Numbered from the stretch's first letter, positions 34,607-44,914 are shown. The stretch is DNA of 64,000 bases from an uncultured Paracoccaceae bacterium (GCA_947498415.1 CANMKB010000002.1:496001-560000); one strand, 5' to 3'. The notes: generated by a model from the letters alone, not told the origin. Numbers and translations: made by a program.

Positions 34607-34988
34607 GACAATCTCCCCTTGGGACCGATCATGCGTGGAAACAGAGACATGTCAAAGGTTTCTATGCAGGAACAACCGGCTGATAACGTGGGCTAAACCA
34701 GGTCACGACGAGTTGACGCAACGATGCCTTACTTAAATCGCGGTCGCCTACTGACGTTGCCAATGGTCGACTAGCGCGATGAGTGCAATGGCGCTTTGGG
34801 GCTCTTCGCATTAATCAAGGGCACCACAGGAGAAGCCCTGTTGATTGCAATTGGCATCGAAACAACAATTGCAATCTTGTTCCTTGGTCTCCGTTTCAAA
34901 GTCCTCAGAAGGGGTTGAGAAACGCATTCCGTATGTCGGATCGGCCTTGCACCTAGGCCACAACTTTGTCGCGCCCAAGAAACTATCC
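34607..34988. other. Gene-free stretch between the D-lactate-dehydrogenase-like gene and ureG
   Basis: About 380 bases. On the plus strand a frame ending at TGA 34918 encodes about 40 residues that look like the end of a membrane protein (GEALLIAIGIETTIAILFLG, then RFKVLRRG), but it has no start codon with a ribosome-binding site. I read it as a possible gene remnant. No terminator for the urease operon was recognised here. Confidence 0.3.
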
Positions 34989-35600
34989 TTACAGTCCCGC
35001 CAGCTCCAACAGCTCTTGCACGATCTGATCTACGCCCTCGCCAACCTTGAGGTTGGCAAAAAGAAACGGCCGCTCCTGACGCGCTGTTTTTGCGTCGCGG
35101 GCCATCACTTCAAGTGAGGCTCCGACGTGCGGGGCCAGATCGGTTTTGTTGATGATCAAGATATCAGAGCGCGTCAGCGCGGGGCCGCCTTTACGTGGAA
35201 TTTCCTCACCTGCGGCCACGTCGATCACATAAACGGTCACATCCGCCAGCTCTGGGCTAAATGTGGCTGACAGGTTATCCCCCCCGCTCTCGATCAACAC
35301 GATTTCCAAATCCGCGTGACGCTCTTGCATTTCAGCGACGGCGGCAAGATTAATGGATGCATCTTCGCGAATAGCGGTGTGCGGGCAGCCGCCGGTTTCC
35401 ACCCCGATGATCCGATCTTGTGGCAGAATTTGCATGCGCATCAGCGCTTCGGCGTCTTCTTGGGTGTAGATATCATTGGTGATGACACCGATGGAAAATC
35501 GGGTCTTCAGGGCTTCTGACAAACGTGCGGTCAGCGTGGTTTTTCCTGCGCCAACCGGGCCACCGATCCCGACACGCAGCGGGCCATTCATTTTGGTCAT
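34989..35600 (-). CDS. ureG: Urease accessory GTPase
   Basis: UreG hydrolyses GTP to drive nickel delivery into apo-urease. The 203-aa protein has P-loop [17 protein letters not shown], the nickel-site region [20 protein letters not shown] and [10 protein letters not shown] for guanine specificity. The Cys-Pro-His motif [11 protein letters not shown] binds Ni/Zn. It overlaps ureF by four bases and is the last gene of the urease operon. Confidence 0.97.
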   Translation of the reverse strand: MTKMNGPLRVGIGGPVGAGKTTLTARLSEALKTRFSIGVITNDIYTQEDAEALMRMQILPQDRIIGVETGGCPHTAIREDASINLAAVAEMQERHADLEIVLIESGGDNLSATFSPELADVTVYVIDVAAGEEIPRKGGPALTRSDILIINKTDLAPHVGASLEVMARDAKTARQERPFLFANLKVGEGVDQIVQELLELAGL

Positions 35601-36244
35601 GACTGGAATATCCTTGGTTGTAGTGTTTCGTGACGCATCGCGGCGATATCCGAGAGGAACGCCGTCGATGAAACATCATCAATTGTTTTGCCTTGGGTGG
35701 TTTTGGTGGTCTCTAGACACACCGTATTCAGCCGCGACATCACCGTTTGGGCCGCCGTTTGCCCAAGTGGCATGAGCCGCTGTGCAGCAGAGACCAAGTT
35801 TCCCAGAAAGGCTTGTAAATATAGGGTAATCACCGCATCAATCGGCAAATCTGCCAATCGCGCTGCGCGGCCCAGCGCCACCGGAAACATCAAAGTGGGC
35901 AATTCCATATTCCAAACGTCTGATGTAACCCGCGCAAAGGCTTGGCCTTGCCGTTCAGCTTCGCGCACGCGCTCAAGTGAGGAGGCAAAGGCCCGCACCT
36001 CGGCATTCAACAGCGTCACATCTTCTGCCGTGTCACAATCATAGGCCAGCCGCACCCATATTGCATCTGCGTGCCCAGCGCCGTGTTCTGCAACATCGGT
36101 CAACCAATCGCACAGCGTATGGCCATCATTCACCCATTTGCTGTGCACGGCTTGCTCTAGCCCATGTGAATAGGCAAACGCCCCCACCGGATAGGCCGGT
36201 GAAAGCCACTGCGTCAGCGTCAACAGTTTCGCATCAATGCGCAT
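35597..36244 (-). CDS. ureF: Urease accessory protein UreF
   Basis: UreF is an all-helical GTPase-activator-like member of the UreDFG nickel-insertion complex. The start [20 protein letters not shown] at 36244 gives 215 aa and retains the conserved [17 protein letters not shown]. The frame opens further upstream at 36310, inside ureE, and is less likely. It overlaps ureE by 11 bases and ureG by four. Confidence 0.95.
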   Translation of the reverse strand: MRIDAKLLTLTQWLSPAYPVGAFAYSHGLEQAVHSKWVNDGHTLCDWLTDVAEHGAGHADAIWVRLAYDCDTAEDVTLLNAEVRAFASSLERVREAERQGQAFARVTSDVWNMELPTLMFPVALGRAARLADLPIDAVITLYLQAFLGNLVSAAQRLMPLGQTAAQTVMSRLNTVCLETTKTTQGKTIDDVSSTAFLSDIAAMRHETLQPRIFQS

Positions 36245-36719
36245 GGCTGTGTGAATGGGCCGAGTTCCCATGTTCATGCGAATGCGTGCGTCCATGGCCA
36301 TAAGCACCACCTTCGGGGGTGAAGGGTTCTACGGTTTCTGCAATCGTTGCCCCCAGATGTTCTAGCATATGCTTGATCACCGGATCACGCTGGATCACCA
36401 ATCGCGCCCCTTCGATCTGACAAGGCGTATGCCGGTTGCCGATGTGCCAGGCCAATCGAGGCAGGTGATCTCCGGTGATCACCAAGACCTCTTCGGCGGC
36501 GGCTTTGACTTGCACCAAACGCCCGTCTGTCAGTTCAAGAGCATCGCCTTGGTCCAGCGATGTCGTCTGTTCTAAATCGACCACAAAGGTCAGCCCGCCA
36601 TCCGCCACCAAGCGCTTGCGGCGCAAGAAGCGGGCATCATAGTCAAGAGTGACCGTATCCGCATGGTCTGCATGAGAATGTCGATGCAACACCTGCGCGA
36701 GTGGAAGTTGTGTCATCAA
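36234..36719 (-). CDS. ureE: Urease accessory metallochaperone UreE
   Basis: UreE binds nickel and passes it to the UreDFG-urease complex. The 161-aa protein has the peptide-binding domain, the metal-binding core RLAWHIGNRHTPCQIEG, and a His-rich C-terminal tail ([19 protein letters not shown]), which is variable among UreE proteins and stores nickel. GGGGG precedes the ATG. It lies six bases downstream of ureC. Confidence 0.96.
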   Translation of the reverse strand: MMTQLPLAQVLHRHSHADHADTVTLDYDARFLRRKRLVADGGLTFVVDLEQTTSLDQGDALELTDGRLVQVKAAAEEVLVITGDHLPRLAWHIGNRHTPCQIEGARLVIQRDPVIKHMLEHLGATIAETVEPFTPEGGAYGHGRTHSHEHGNSAHSHSHAH

Positions 36720-36725
36720 TGCCCC

Positions 36726-38438
36726 CTAGTACAAGAAGTATCGCTGCGCCATCGGCAACTCTGTTGCCGGTTGGCACGTCAGCAATTCGCCATCAGCGCG
36801 GACTTCGTAGGTTTCTGGATGCACCTCGACTTCTGGCGTCGCGGTGTTCAGCTTGAGATCAGACTTACCAATGTTGCGGGTGTTCTTCACGGCGACCGTT
36901 TGTTTGGCCAAACCTAGACGATTGGCAATGCCATCCGCCTGCGCGGCTTCAGACACAAAGGTCACGGCAGAGTTTTCGACCGACCGGCCAAAGGCCCCAA
37001 ACATCGGGCGCGAGTAAACTGGCTGTGGTGTTGGAATAGAGGCATTCGGATCCCCCATCTGTGCCATGGCAATTGTGCCGCCTAACAAGACCATTTCTGG
37101 CTTCACGCCAAAGAAGGCTGGGTTCCACAGCACCAGATCAGCGCGTTTGCCTTCTTCGATACTGCCAATCTGCTGGCTTAACCCATGGGCAATCGCCGGG
37201 TTGATCGTGTATTTTGCCACATAGCGTCGCACACGGAAATTATCGTTATCGCCGGTCTCTTCGGCCAAACGTCCGCGCTGTTTTTTCATCTTATCGGCGG
37301 TTTGCCATGTGCGGATCAGCACCTCGCCCACACGTCCCATGGCCTGACTGTCAGAGGCAATGATCGAAAACGCCCCCATGTCATGCAGGATGTCCTCGGC
37401 CGCAATGGTTTCACGGCGAATGCGGCTTTCAGCAAAGGCCACGTCTTCGGGGATCGACTTATCCAAGTGGTGACACACCATCAGCATATCCAAATGCTCT
37501 TCGATAGTATTCACTGTGAATGGACGTGTCGGGTTTGTGGATGACGGCAAGACATGTTCTTCGCCGCAAATCTTAATAATATCCGGCGCGTGTCCGCCCC
37601 CTGCGCCTTCGGTGTGAAAGGCGTGGATGGTGCGGCCCTTCATGGCGGCAACGGTGTTCTCGACAAAGCCTGATTCATTCAGCGTGTCGGTGTGGATCAT
37701 CACCTGAACATCCATGGCATCCGCCACAGACAAGCAGCAATCAATCGCGGCAGGCGTTGTGCCCCAATCCTCGTGCAACTTCATCGCACAGGCGCCGCCA
37801 ATGATTTGTTCTTCCAAAGCCGCTGGAAGGCTGGCGTTGCCTTTCCCGGCAAACGCAAGGTTCATCGGGAACGCATCTGCGGCCTGCATCATACGACCAA
37901 GGTGCCAGGCACCGGGGGTACAGGTGGTGGCCAAAGTGCCGTGCGCGGGCCCGGTGCCCCCGCCCAACATGGTGGTGAGGCCAGAATGCAAAGCGTCGTC
38001 GATCTGTTGCGGGCAAATAAAGTGGATGTGGCTATCAAACCCACCCGCGGTCAGGATACGCCCCTCACCTGCAATCGCCTCGGTTCCCGGGCCCACGATG
38101 ATATTCACACCGGGTTGCGTATCAGGGTTACCTGCTTTGCCGATTTTATGGATACGCCCATCTTTAAGACCTACGTCAGCTTTGTAGATGCCTGTGTGAT
38201 CGACAATCAGTGCATTGGTGATGACGGTATCCACAGCGCCTTCGGCACGGGTGGTTTGCGCCTGCCCCATGCCGTCGCGAATGACCTTGCCGCCGCCGAA
38301 CTTGACCTCTTCGCCATAAGGGCCCGTCAGGTCTTTTTCGACCTCGATGATCAGATCAGTATCAGCCAGGCGGACTTTATCGCCCACGGTCGGGCCAAAC
38401 ATGGCCGCATAGTCTGAACGTTTGATGGTTGCTGGCAT
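36726..38438 (-). CDS. ureC: Urease subunit alpha
   Basis: UreC is the catalytic subunit that hydrolyses urea to ammonia and carbamate at a di-nickel centre. The 570-aa protein has the nickel ligands: His137 and His139 (FDSHIHF), carbamylated Lys220 (AMKLHEDWG) and the [12 protein letters not shown] and [20 protein letters not shown] active-site flap region. Numbering is three higher than in the Klebsiella enzyme, as expected. Its start overlaps the ureB stop (TAATG). Confidence 0.98.
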   Translation of the reverse strand: MPATIKRSDYAAMFGPTVGDKVRLADTDLIIEVEKDLTGPYGEEVKFGGGKVIRDGMGQAQTTRAEGAVDTVITNALIVDHTGIYKADVGLKDGRIHKIGKAGNPDTQPGVNIIVGPGTEAIAGEGRILTAGGFDSHIHFICPQQIDDALHSGLTTMLGGGTGPAHGTLATTCTPGAWHLGRMMQAADAFPMNLAFAGKGNASLPAALEEQIIGGACAMKLHEDWGTTPAAIDCCLSVADAMDVQVMIHTDTLNESGFVENTVAAMKGRTIHAFHTEGAGGGHAPDIIKICGEEHVLPSSTNPTRPFTVNTIEEHLDMLMVCHHLDKSIPEDVAFAESRIRRETIAAEDILHDMGAFSIIASDSQAMGRVGEVLIRTWQTADKMKKQRGRLAEETGDNDNFRVRRYVAKYTINPAIAHGLSQQIGSIEEGKRADLVLWNPAFFGVKPEMVLLGGTIAMAQMGDPNASIPTPQPVYSRPMFGAFGRSVENSAVTFVSEAAQADGIANRLGLAKQTVAVKNTRNIGKSDLKLNTATPEVEVHPETYEVRADGELLTCQPATELPMAQRYFLY

Positions 38439-38743
38439 TAGAGCGCCCCCATGACTTTTTGATTAAACCCATAGACCTTTCGGTCACCGGAAATCGGGAT
38501 AAGGTTCACTTCGCGGCGCTGTCCGGGTTCAAACCGTACAGCCGTGCCTGCAGCAATATCCAAGCGCAGGCCATAGGCCGCCTCGCGGTCAAATTCGAGC
38601 GCAGGGTTGGTTTCGGCGAAATGGTAGTGGCTGCCCACCTGCACCGGGCGGTCACCGGTGTTGGCCACCATCAGTGTGATGGCCTCGACGCCTTCGTTTA
38701 ACACAAGCTCTCCGTCGGCCGGGATGAGTTCACCGGGGATCAT
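38438..38743 (-). CDS. ureB: Urease subunit beta
   Basis: This 101-aa structural subunit has the family segments [18 protein letters not shown] and [17 protein letters not shown]. The start overlaps the stop of the small upstream gene as ATGA, and its stop overlaps ureC. The separate alpha, beta and gamma genes are the standard bacterial arrangement. Confidence 0.97.
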   Translation of the reverse strand: MIPGELIPADGELVLNEGVEAITLMVANTGDRPVQVGSHYHFAETNPALEFDREAAYGLRLDIAAGTAVRFEPGQRREVNLIPISGDRKVYGFNQKVMGAL

Positions 38744-38916
38744 GCTTGGGGTTCCGCGTGTTTCGCGGCCAGCTTACGACCCGCTGCAATCACAAGGCAT
38801 AGGCCCACACAGGCCGCGCCATAGACCCAGCTTTCTGTTCCATGCGGATGCAAATGTGCCCCATTGTGAGCAAAGGCAGGGGCAGCGGTCAATGTCAGTG
38901 GCAATACAAATTTCAT
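38740..38916 (-). CDS. 58-aa secreted/membrane His-rich peptide inside the urease operon
   Basis: A 58-codon gene lies between ureA and ureB. It has a good ribosome-binding site (GAGGAGA) and its stop overlaps the ureB start as ATGA. The product begins with a signal-peptide-like [16 protein letters not shown], continues with a His cluster ([10 protein letters not shown]) and one hydrophobic helix ([16 protein letters not shown]), and ends in a basic tail. A periplasmic metal-binding or membrane-anchored role in nickel or urea handling is possible but unproven. I do not recognise a named family. Confidence 0.8.
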   Translation of the reverse strand: MKFVLPLTLTAAPAFAHNGAHLHPHGTESWVYGAACVGLCLVIAAGRKLAAKHAEPQA

Positions 38917-38927
38917 GGTCGGTCTCC

Positions 38928-39230
38928 TCAGCGAATTGGGTTATGTACAGTGACAAGCTTGGTGCCATCAGGAAACGTGGCTTCGACTTGCACATCGTGG
39001 ATCATTTCAGCGACGCCGGGCATGCATTGTGCACGGCTTACAACTTCAGCCCCGGCCTCCATCATGTCTGATACAGAGCGCCCATCCCGAGCCCCTTCGA
39101 CAACAGCGTCGGTGATCAGGGCAATGGCCTCTGGGTGGTTCAGCTTTACACCGCGCGACAGGCGCTTGCGGGCGACTTCTGCCGCCATCGCGACCAGTAG
39201 TTTGTCTTTTTCACGAGGGGTCAGGTTCAT
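38928..39230 (-). CDS. ureA: Urease subunit gamma
   Basis: The 100-aa subunit has the typical start [20 protein letters not shown] and [25 protein letters not shown] precedes the ATG. It is directly downstream of ureD. Confidence 0.97.
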   Translation of the reverse strand: MNLTPREKDKLLVAMAAEVARKRLSRGVKLNHPEAIALITDAVVEGARDGRSVSDMMEAGAEVVSRAQCMPGVAEMIHDVQVEATFPDGTKLVTVHNPIR

Positions 39231-39231
39231 T

Positions 39232-40092
39232 TTATAGTCTCCAAGAAGTGGGAAGCCGGTCTTGGCTCAACCGGTCCAGAATAGGTAAAAGGGCCCGCCG
39301 CAGCTCAAAGCTGTCGGTGGCCAAAAGGCGCATCACCAGACAATCAGACTGAATCAGGCTGACGCCTCCGGTTTTCGGCAAGGTGGCGCGAATGGGTTCC
39401 ATATGGGCTTCGGCATCGGGGGCGACATAGACAAGGCTCGCCATGGCGCCTGCCCCATGACCAATTGCAAGTCGCGCCATATGAGATTTGGTGTTGCCGT
39501 CCAGTGTGATACTGTCGCGATACAGCGGCGCATCATCACGGCGAATGTTCACACGATCCTTCAGCCTTACGTCATTCAGAACTTCGCCCATGGCAACACG
39601 CCCAAAGATCAGCGGCTCGACCATCAGCAAACGGCCATCACCGTGGATGTTCACATCCAACGACCGATGAAGGGCCGCGCCATCAAACAGGATCATTTCT
39701 TGCGGCAACCAGTTTAGGCGGGCGCCTGCGTCAATGGTCAGGGCTGTGGTAACCTGCGCTTCCCCTTCTTGAGACCGGTAGGCCCGCTCTGCCGCTTGGG
39801 TGGTCAGTGTCATTTCACTGCCAGCACCCGCATGGGCGGCTATATCCAAACGATCACCGCCGGTGAGGCCACCAGATGTGTTGATCAAGATGGCCTGCAC
39901 GTCTTGGGCACGCGCAAACAGCGCTTTCATAGCACCAGACGTGCGAAAACGGTCGATCCCGCTTTTCGTGTCGACACGTTTCGTCGACAACATAAGCGTC
40001 CCATTTGTGCGGGGCACGGGCCCGATGGCGGTTTCAGCTTTATATGGAGCAGCGGTGATTATGGTATGATTCCCAAGATTGTTCTGCTGCAT
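39232..40092 (-). CDS. ureD: Urease accessory protein UreD
   Basis: UreD (UreH) is the scaffold that contacts apo-urease during nickel insertion. The 286-aa protein shows [18 protein letters not shown] and [11 protein letters not shown], the family hallmark, followed by a beta-rich C-terminal half. It is the first gene of the urease operon, facing the urt operon across a 361-bp gap. The start at 40092 has only AAGG close by; an internal ATG at 39993 is possible but would drop conserved residues. Confidence 0.93.
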   Translation of the reverse strand: MQQNNLGNHTIITAAPYKAETAIGPVPRTNGTLMLSTKRVDTKSGIDRFRTSGAMKALFARAQDVQAILINTSGGLTGGDRLDIAAHAGAGSEMTLTTQAAERAYRSQEGEAQVTTALTIDAGARLNWLPQEMILFDGAALHRSLDVNIHGDGRLLMVEPLIFGRVAMGEVLNDVRLKDRVNIRRDDAPLYRDSITLDGNTKSHMARLAIGHGAGAMASLVYVAPDAEAHMEPIRATLPKTGGVSLIQSDCLVMRLLATDSFELRRALLPILDRLSQDRLPTSWRL

Positions 40093-40453
40093 CCTTGATC
40101 AAATGCGTCAGGAAGTGACCATATCGAGGCAATCTTTGAGGCTTGGACACGGACATATGCCCAACAATTAATCCACCGCCAGTAATTGTGATTAAAATTT
40201 AATCAGCGACACCAAAAGGATCGTCGTTCTTCGATGGAAAGTTGAAACCAAACCAATCCGCGCCGTTGATATAGCCACCTGCCCAGGGAACAAACCCACC
40301 CTCTTGGGATTAGAGGGATGACAGGTGTGTGACGGCCATACGAATTGGACCTCGAAGCGGCCGCCACACGAAATGCAACAACAGTTGCGAAGCCTTTGCT
40401 ACGCTTTTGCGCCTTTCGGTGCAATGCAGCAGACGCTTCGCGAGGAGTGAAAC
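40093..40453. promoter_or_regulatory. Divergent control region between urease and urea-transport operons
   Basis: These 361 bases must contain the promoters of ureD and urtA. They hold a perfect palindrome GATTAAA-A-TTTAATC at 40190-40204 and a hairpin CCCTCT (40299-40304) with AGAGGG (40312-40317). I looked for a sigma-54 GG-N10-GC promoter and found none convincing, and no clean NtrC site. The urtA ribosome-binding site is GAGGAG. Confidence 0.5.
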
Positions 40454-41734
40454 ATGATCAAATTCACCAAAACCCTGACCAGCGCTGCTGCTCTGACTGT
40501 CGCAGCGTCTGCTGCGATGGCTGCCGATTGTGACGTCAAAGTGGGTGTTCTGCACTCTTTGTCTGGCACCATGGCGATTTCAGAAACAACTCTGAAAGAC
40601 ACCATGCTGATGCTGGTTGAGCAACAAAACGCTAAAGGCGGTGTTCTGGGCTGCCAGATCGAGCCAGTGGTTGTAGACCCTGCGTCTGACTGGCCTCTGT
40701 TTGCTGAAAAAGCACGTGAACTGCTGACCACACATGAAGTCGACGTTATCTTTGGCAACTGGACTTCGGTTTCCCGTAAGTCTGTTCTACCAGTGATCGA
40801 AGAGCTAAACGGCCTGCTGTTTTACCCTGTTCAATACGAAGGTGAAGAATCTTCCAAGAACGTTTTCTACACAGGTGCGGCGCCAAACCAGCAGGCGATC
40901 CCTGCGGTTGATTACTTCCTCGAAGAGCTTGGCGTTGAAAAATTCGCTCTGCTGGGAACCGACTATGTGTACCCACGTACAACCAACAACATCCTCGAGC
41001 AGTACCTACAAGACAACGGTATCGCCGCAGACGACATCTTTGTGAACTACACACCGTTTGGTCACTCTGACTGGGCGACGATCGTTGCTGATGTTGTGGC
41101 ACTGGGTGAAGACGGCAAATCTGTTGGCGTTATCTCTACCATCAACGGTGACGCAAACATCGGCTTCTACAAAGAGCTGGCAGCTGCGGGCATCTCTGCA
41201 GATGACATCCCTGTTGTCGCCTTCTCTGTTGGTGAAGAAGAACTGTCTGGTCTCGACACATCTAACCTGGTGGGTCACTTGGCTGCGTGGAACTACTTCC
41301 AGTCCGCAGAAACTGAGTCCAACGCTGACTTCATCGACGCATGGAAAGCCTATGCGGGTGACGAGCGCGTGACAAACGACCCAATGGAAGCACACTACAT
41401 CGGCTTTAATATGTGGGTGAACGCGGTCGAAGCGGCCGGCACAACTGACGTTGATGCGGTACGTACTGCGATGTACGGTCAAGAGTTCCCGAACCTGACA
41501 GGCGGTACAGCGGTTATGCTGGAAAACCACCACCTGGCGAAACCGGTTCTGATTGGTGAAATCCAAGCAGACGGTCAGTTCGACATCATTTCTAAGACTG
41601 AAGAAGTTCCAGGCGATGCATGGACAGACTTCCTGCCAGCCTCTGCTGTTCTGAAGTCCGACTGGAAAGAACTGGGTTGCGGTATGTACAACACCGAGAC
41701 CAACTCCTGTGTTCAGATCAAATCCAACTACTAA
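40454..41734 (+). CDS. urtA: Urea ABC transporter, substrate-binding protein
   Basis: This 426-aa periplasmic binding protein has a signal peptide (residues 1-23, ending AMAA) and the UrtA-type sequence VGVLHSLSGTMAISETTLKD, FGNWTSVSRKSVLPVIEE and LFYPVQYEGEESS. UrtA delivers urea, and in some species short amides, to UrtBC. Codon use is noticeably uniform (CTG, GTT, GGT), as expected for an abundant protein. A strong hairpin after the stop probably protects its mRNA. Confidence 0.96.
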   Translation: MIKFTKTLTSAAALTVAASAAMAADCDVKVGVLHSLSGTMAISETTLKDTMLMLVEQQNAKGGVLGCQIEPVVVDPASDWPLFAEKARELLTTHEVDVIFGNWTSVSRKSVLPVIEELNGLLFYPVQYEGEESSKNVFYTGAAPNQQAIPAVDYFLEELGVEKFALLGTDYVYPRTTNNILEQYLQDNGIAADDIFVNYTPFGHSDWATIVADVVALGEDGKSVGVISTINGDANIGFYKELAAAGISADDIPVVAFSVGEEELSGLDTSNLVGHLAAWNYFQSAETESNADFIDAWKAYAGDERVTNDPMEAHYIGFNMWVNAVEAAGTTDVDAVRTAMYGQEFPNLTGGTAVMLENHHLAKPVLIGEIQADGQFDIISKTEEVPGDAWTDFLPASAVLKSDWKELGCGMYNTETNSCVQIKSNY

Positions 41735-41752
41735 TCTGAATCTCTAAATATC

Positions 41753-41777
41753 GCCAAGGCGCCCTCTGCGCCTTGGC
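41753..41777 (+). promoter_or_regulatory. Stem-loop between urtA and urtB
   Basis: GCCAAGGCGC and GCGCCTTGGC form a perfect 10-bp stem with loop CCTCT and no T-tract. It probably stabilises the urtA 3' end or partly stops transcription, so binding protein exceeds permease. Confidence 0.7.
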
Positions 41778-41805
41778 CCCTTCCAGACCACTGGCGAACC
41801 TTCCC

Positions 41806-43743
41806 ATGATCCGAATTCTATCAATGGCCCTGGCCCTTTTGTGCCTGCCAGCCTTGCTGCATGCGCAAGACTTGCAGACCCTGCTGCAAAGCCACCAAAA
41901 GGTCATCATCAAACCATCTCGTAAATCCGTTGGCCCCGCGCTTGATGCGCTGGTGGCATCCGGCCTCCCCTCGATCCCTGCCTTTTTGGAGCACTGGCAA
42001 GGCAAAGAGGTGTATAACCGCAAAGAAGATGGCCTGTTTTTCTACGCCCGCAAAGCCCAAGGTGGCTTTGAATTGGTTGATGTGGACACAGGCGAGGTTG
42101 TTGGCACTGCTGATGCCAAAGCTCTCAAACAAATCAAACCCAATGGCGGCGTGCGCAAGGAAATCGCCTCTAAGCTCGTGCAATTCCAGCTGAGTGACCC
42201 CGATATCGAACGTCGCATTGCCGCGCTTGTGTCGATCACTCAGAAACCGGGGGCCAATCAATTGGCGCCTCTCACTGCGTCAATCGAAGGTGAAACCGAT
42301 CCAACGCTGAAGCTGCGCAAAATCAAACTGGCGAATTATCTGACAGCGCGTTTTGGCGAAACAACAGACCAACGTGTGGCCGCGATCGAAGGTATTGCAA
42401 AAGACCTAAGCGTGGATGGCCGCGCTGTGCTGTCGCAAATCCTGCAAACCCAACGGATTGCCAGTGAAACCGCACCTGATGCCAATATCGCCAAGCAATT
42501 GCAGATCGGCAAAGACGTGACAGTGGAAGATGCCTATGCGCTTTTGGTGGCGCAAAACGGCTATACGGCCAAGCTTTCTGCAAATGACATCCGTGTCGCA
42601 CTTGAAGCCAATGTCATAGACGGCAAAGTTGGTGGATTTTCGGTTTTGAAACTCGACAGTTTGGCAGAACGCCATGCCGCTTATGATGCGCTCGCCGATG
42701 CTGGTACCGTGCCAGAGCGTATGACAACCGTCGCGATGATCGCTGCTGTGGAAGCCCATGGGTTCTACGATGTGTACGATGAGAAAGACGCTGCGGTGAC
42801 AGATGCCGCACTCAAGGCGCAATCTGCGGTGCAAACGCGCGTGGGTGTGAACCAGTTCTTTGACATCAGCCTTGATGCAATTTCACTGGCCTCGATCTAT
42901 TTCTTGGCAGCTGTGGGGTTGGCCATCACCTTTGGTGTGATGGGTGTCATCAACATGGCGCATGGCGAATTCATCATGATGGGCGCCTATACCGGTTATG
43001 TGGTGCAGCAGTTCATCCCGAACTACACCGCATCCCTGATCGTCGCCCTGCCGCTTGCCTTTGCTGTGACCTTTGCGGCGGGTGTTGCCATGGAACGTTT
43101 GGTCATTCGCTGGCTGTACAACCGTCCACTGGAAACGCTTTTGGCGACCTTTGGGATTTCTGTTGCGCTGCAACAGCTGGCCAAAAACATCTTTGGTACC
43201 CAAGCACGCCCACTCACGTCTCCGGGTTGGTTGGATGGCGCATGGATCATCAATGACGTGGTTCAGATCAGCTATATCCGCATCGCCATCTTTGTGCTGG
43301 CGCTGATGTTCCTTGGCTTGTTGCTGTTCATTCTGAAAAAGACCCGCTTGGGCCTAGAGGTACGCGCCGTGACGCAAAACCCGCGCATGGCGTCTTCGAT
43401 GGGAATCAACCCCGACAAAATCAAAATGATGACCTTCGGCTTGGGCTCTGGCATCGCCGGGATCGCCGGTGTTGCGATTGGTCTGTTTGCCAAAGTGACC
43501 TCTGAAATGGGATCAGATTATATCGTGCAATCCTTTATGACCGTTGTCGTCGGCGGGGTTGGCAATGTTTGGGGCACGCTGGCAGGCGCGTTCATGATCG
43601 GCACCTTCCAAAAAGGTGTGGAATGGTTGAATCCATCCAATACGCTGGCCGCTCAGACTTACATGATCCTCTTCATCATCCTGTTCATTCAATTCCGGCC
43701 AAAGGGCATCATCGCCCTCAAGGGCCGCGCGGCGGGAGATTGA
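41806..43743 (+). CDS. urtB: Urea ABC transporter permease UrtB
   Basis: This 645-aa inner-membrane subunit has a signal peptide (MIRILSMALALLCLPALLHA) and a large periplasmic N-terminal domain with HEAT-like helices (to about residue 350). The LivH-type permease part follows with FGVMGVINMAHGEFIMMGAY, EVRAVTQNPRMASSMGIN and FMTVVVGGVGNVWGTLAGA. The long N-terminal extension is typical of UrtB rather than LivH. The ribosome-binding site is weak, consistent with lower expression than urtA. Confidence 0.95.
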   Translation: MIRILSMALALLCLPALLHAQDLQTLLQSHQKVIIKPSRKSVGPALDALVASGLPSIPAFLEHWQGKEVYNRKEDGLFFYARKAQGGFELVDVDTGEVVGTADAKALKQIKPNGGVRKEIASKLVQFQLSDPDIERRIAALVSITQKPGANQLAPLTASIEGETDPTLKLRKIKLANYLTARFGETTDQRVAAIEGIAKDLSVDGRAVLSQILQTQRIASETAPDANIAKQLQIGKDVTVEDAYALLVAQNGYTAKLSANDIRVALEANVIDGKVGGFSVLKLDSLAERHAAYDALADAGTVPERMTTVAMIAAVEAHGFYDVYDEKDAAVTDAALKAQSAVQTRVGVNQFFDISLDAISLASIYFLAAVGLAITFGVMGVINMAHGEFIMMGAYTGYVVQQFIPNYTASLIVALPLAFAVTFAAGVAMERLVIRWLYNRPLETLLATFGISVALQQLAKNIFGTQARPLTSPGWLDGAWIINDVVQISYIRIAIFVLALMFLGLLLFILKKTRLGLEVRAVTQNPRMASSMGINPDKIKMMTFGLGSGIAGIAGVAIGLFAKVTSEMGSDYIVQSFMTVVVGGVGNVWGTLAGAFMIGTFQKGVEWLNPSNTLAAQTYMILFIILFIQFRPKGIIALKGRAAGD

Positions 43744-43747
43744 TCCA

Positions 43748-44914
43748 ATGCGTAAGAGCTTTATTGCAGAAAACCCTTCGGTTTTGTGGTTCCTGTTCTG
43801 TCTGGGCCTGTTCACGCTGGGGGTCACCGTTTTAGCAGAGGCCACGGGCGCTGGCATTATCTCGACCTCGTTTGTGAAAACGCTGGGCAAGGTTCTATGC
43901 CTGTGTCTAGTGGCGATCGCGATGGATGTGGTCTGGGGCTATTGCGGTATCCTATCGCTTGGTCACTTTGCCTTCTTTGGCATTGGTGGCTACGCCGTTG
44001 GCATGTGGCTCATGTATGCCCGCACCGAGGCGATTGTGACGCAAAGCCTGGCAGAGCGTTCCATCCCACCCACTGCGGTTGAAGTGAACGATGCCATCGC
44101 ATCGCAGATCTTTGGGGTTGTTGGTTCCGCAGAGTTTCCATTGATCTGGGCGTTCTCACATAGTCTTGCACTTCAACTGCTTCTGGTGGTTCTGGTGCCG
44201 GGCCTTTTGGCGCTGATCTTTGGCTGGCTGGCATTCCGCTCGCGGGTCACCGGCGTGTATCTGTCGATCTTAACCCAAGCCATGACCCTCGCATTGGCGC
44301 TGTATCTGTTCCAAAACGACAGCGGTTTGCGGGGCAACAATGGCTTGTCGGGACTTCAGAACATTCCGGGGTTTGAGGCTGTGCCGCAGTCCATGATCTC
44401 GATGGCATTCTTTTGGGCCTCTGCAGCCGCGCTTGGTTTGGGCTATGTGCTGTTTGCCCGCGTGCTGAGTGGAAAAATGGGCAGCGTGATCCGCGCCATT
44501 CGCGATGACGAGGCCCGCGTGCGTTTCCTTGGCTACCATGTGGAAAGCTATAAGCTGTTCATCTTTACCCTGACGGCAATTATCGCGGGCATCGCGGGCG
44601 CCCTATATTACCCCCAAGCAGGCATCATCAACCCTGCTGAAATCGCACCGATTGCGTCCATTTACTTGGCCGTCTGGGTGGCGATTGGCGGGCGAGGTCG
44701 TCTGTATGGTGCGGTGATTGGCACAGCGTTTGTTTCGCTATTGTCGAGCTGGTTTACCGGCGGCGGTGCGCCAAATGTGAACCTTGGGTTCTATACCATT
44801 CAATGGACAGAATGGTGGCTGGTCTTGCTTGGTACGTCGTTTGTGGCTGTCACCCTGTTCTTCCCGGGCGGCATGGGCATGATCTTTGACAAACTCAAAA
44901 AGGACGCGTCATGA
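43748..44914 (+). CDS. urtC: Urea ABC transporter permease UrtC
   Basis: This 388-aa LivM-type permease is the partner of UrtB. Seen are about ten hydrophobic segments, WGYCGILSLGHFAFFGIGGY near the start and AVWVAIGGRGRLYGAVIGT in the second half, plus DDEARVRFLGYHVESYK, the cytoplasmic EAA-like loop that couples to the ATPases. GGGAGA precedes the ATG, and it overlaps urtD by four bases. Confidence 0.95.
   Translation: MRKSFIAENPSVLWFLFCLGLFTLGVTVLAEATGAGIISTSFVKTLGKVLCLCLVAIAMDVVWGYCGILSLGHFAFFGIGGYAVGMWLMYARTEAIVTQSLAERSIPPTAVEVNDAIASQIFGVVGSAEFPLIWAFSHSLALQLLLVVLVPGLLALIFGWLAFRSRVTGVYLSILTQAMTLALALYLFQNDSGLRGNNGLSGLQNIPGFEAVPQSMISMAFFWASAAALGLGYVLFARVLSGKMGSVIRAIRDDEARVRFLGYHVESYKLFIFTLTAIIAGIAGALYYPQAGIINPAEIAPIASIYLAVWVAIGGRGRLYGAVIGTAFVSLLSSWFTGGGAPNVNLGFYTIQWTEWWLVLLGTSFVAVTLFFPGGMGMIFDKLKKDAS

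Noticed and set aside
40093..40453. Sigma-54 promoter and NtrC sites for urea uptake
   Set aside because: No GG-N10-GC element with acceptable flanks was found on either strand.
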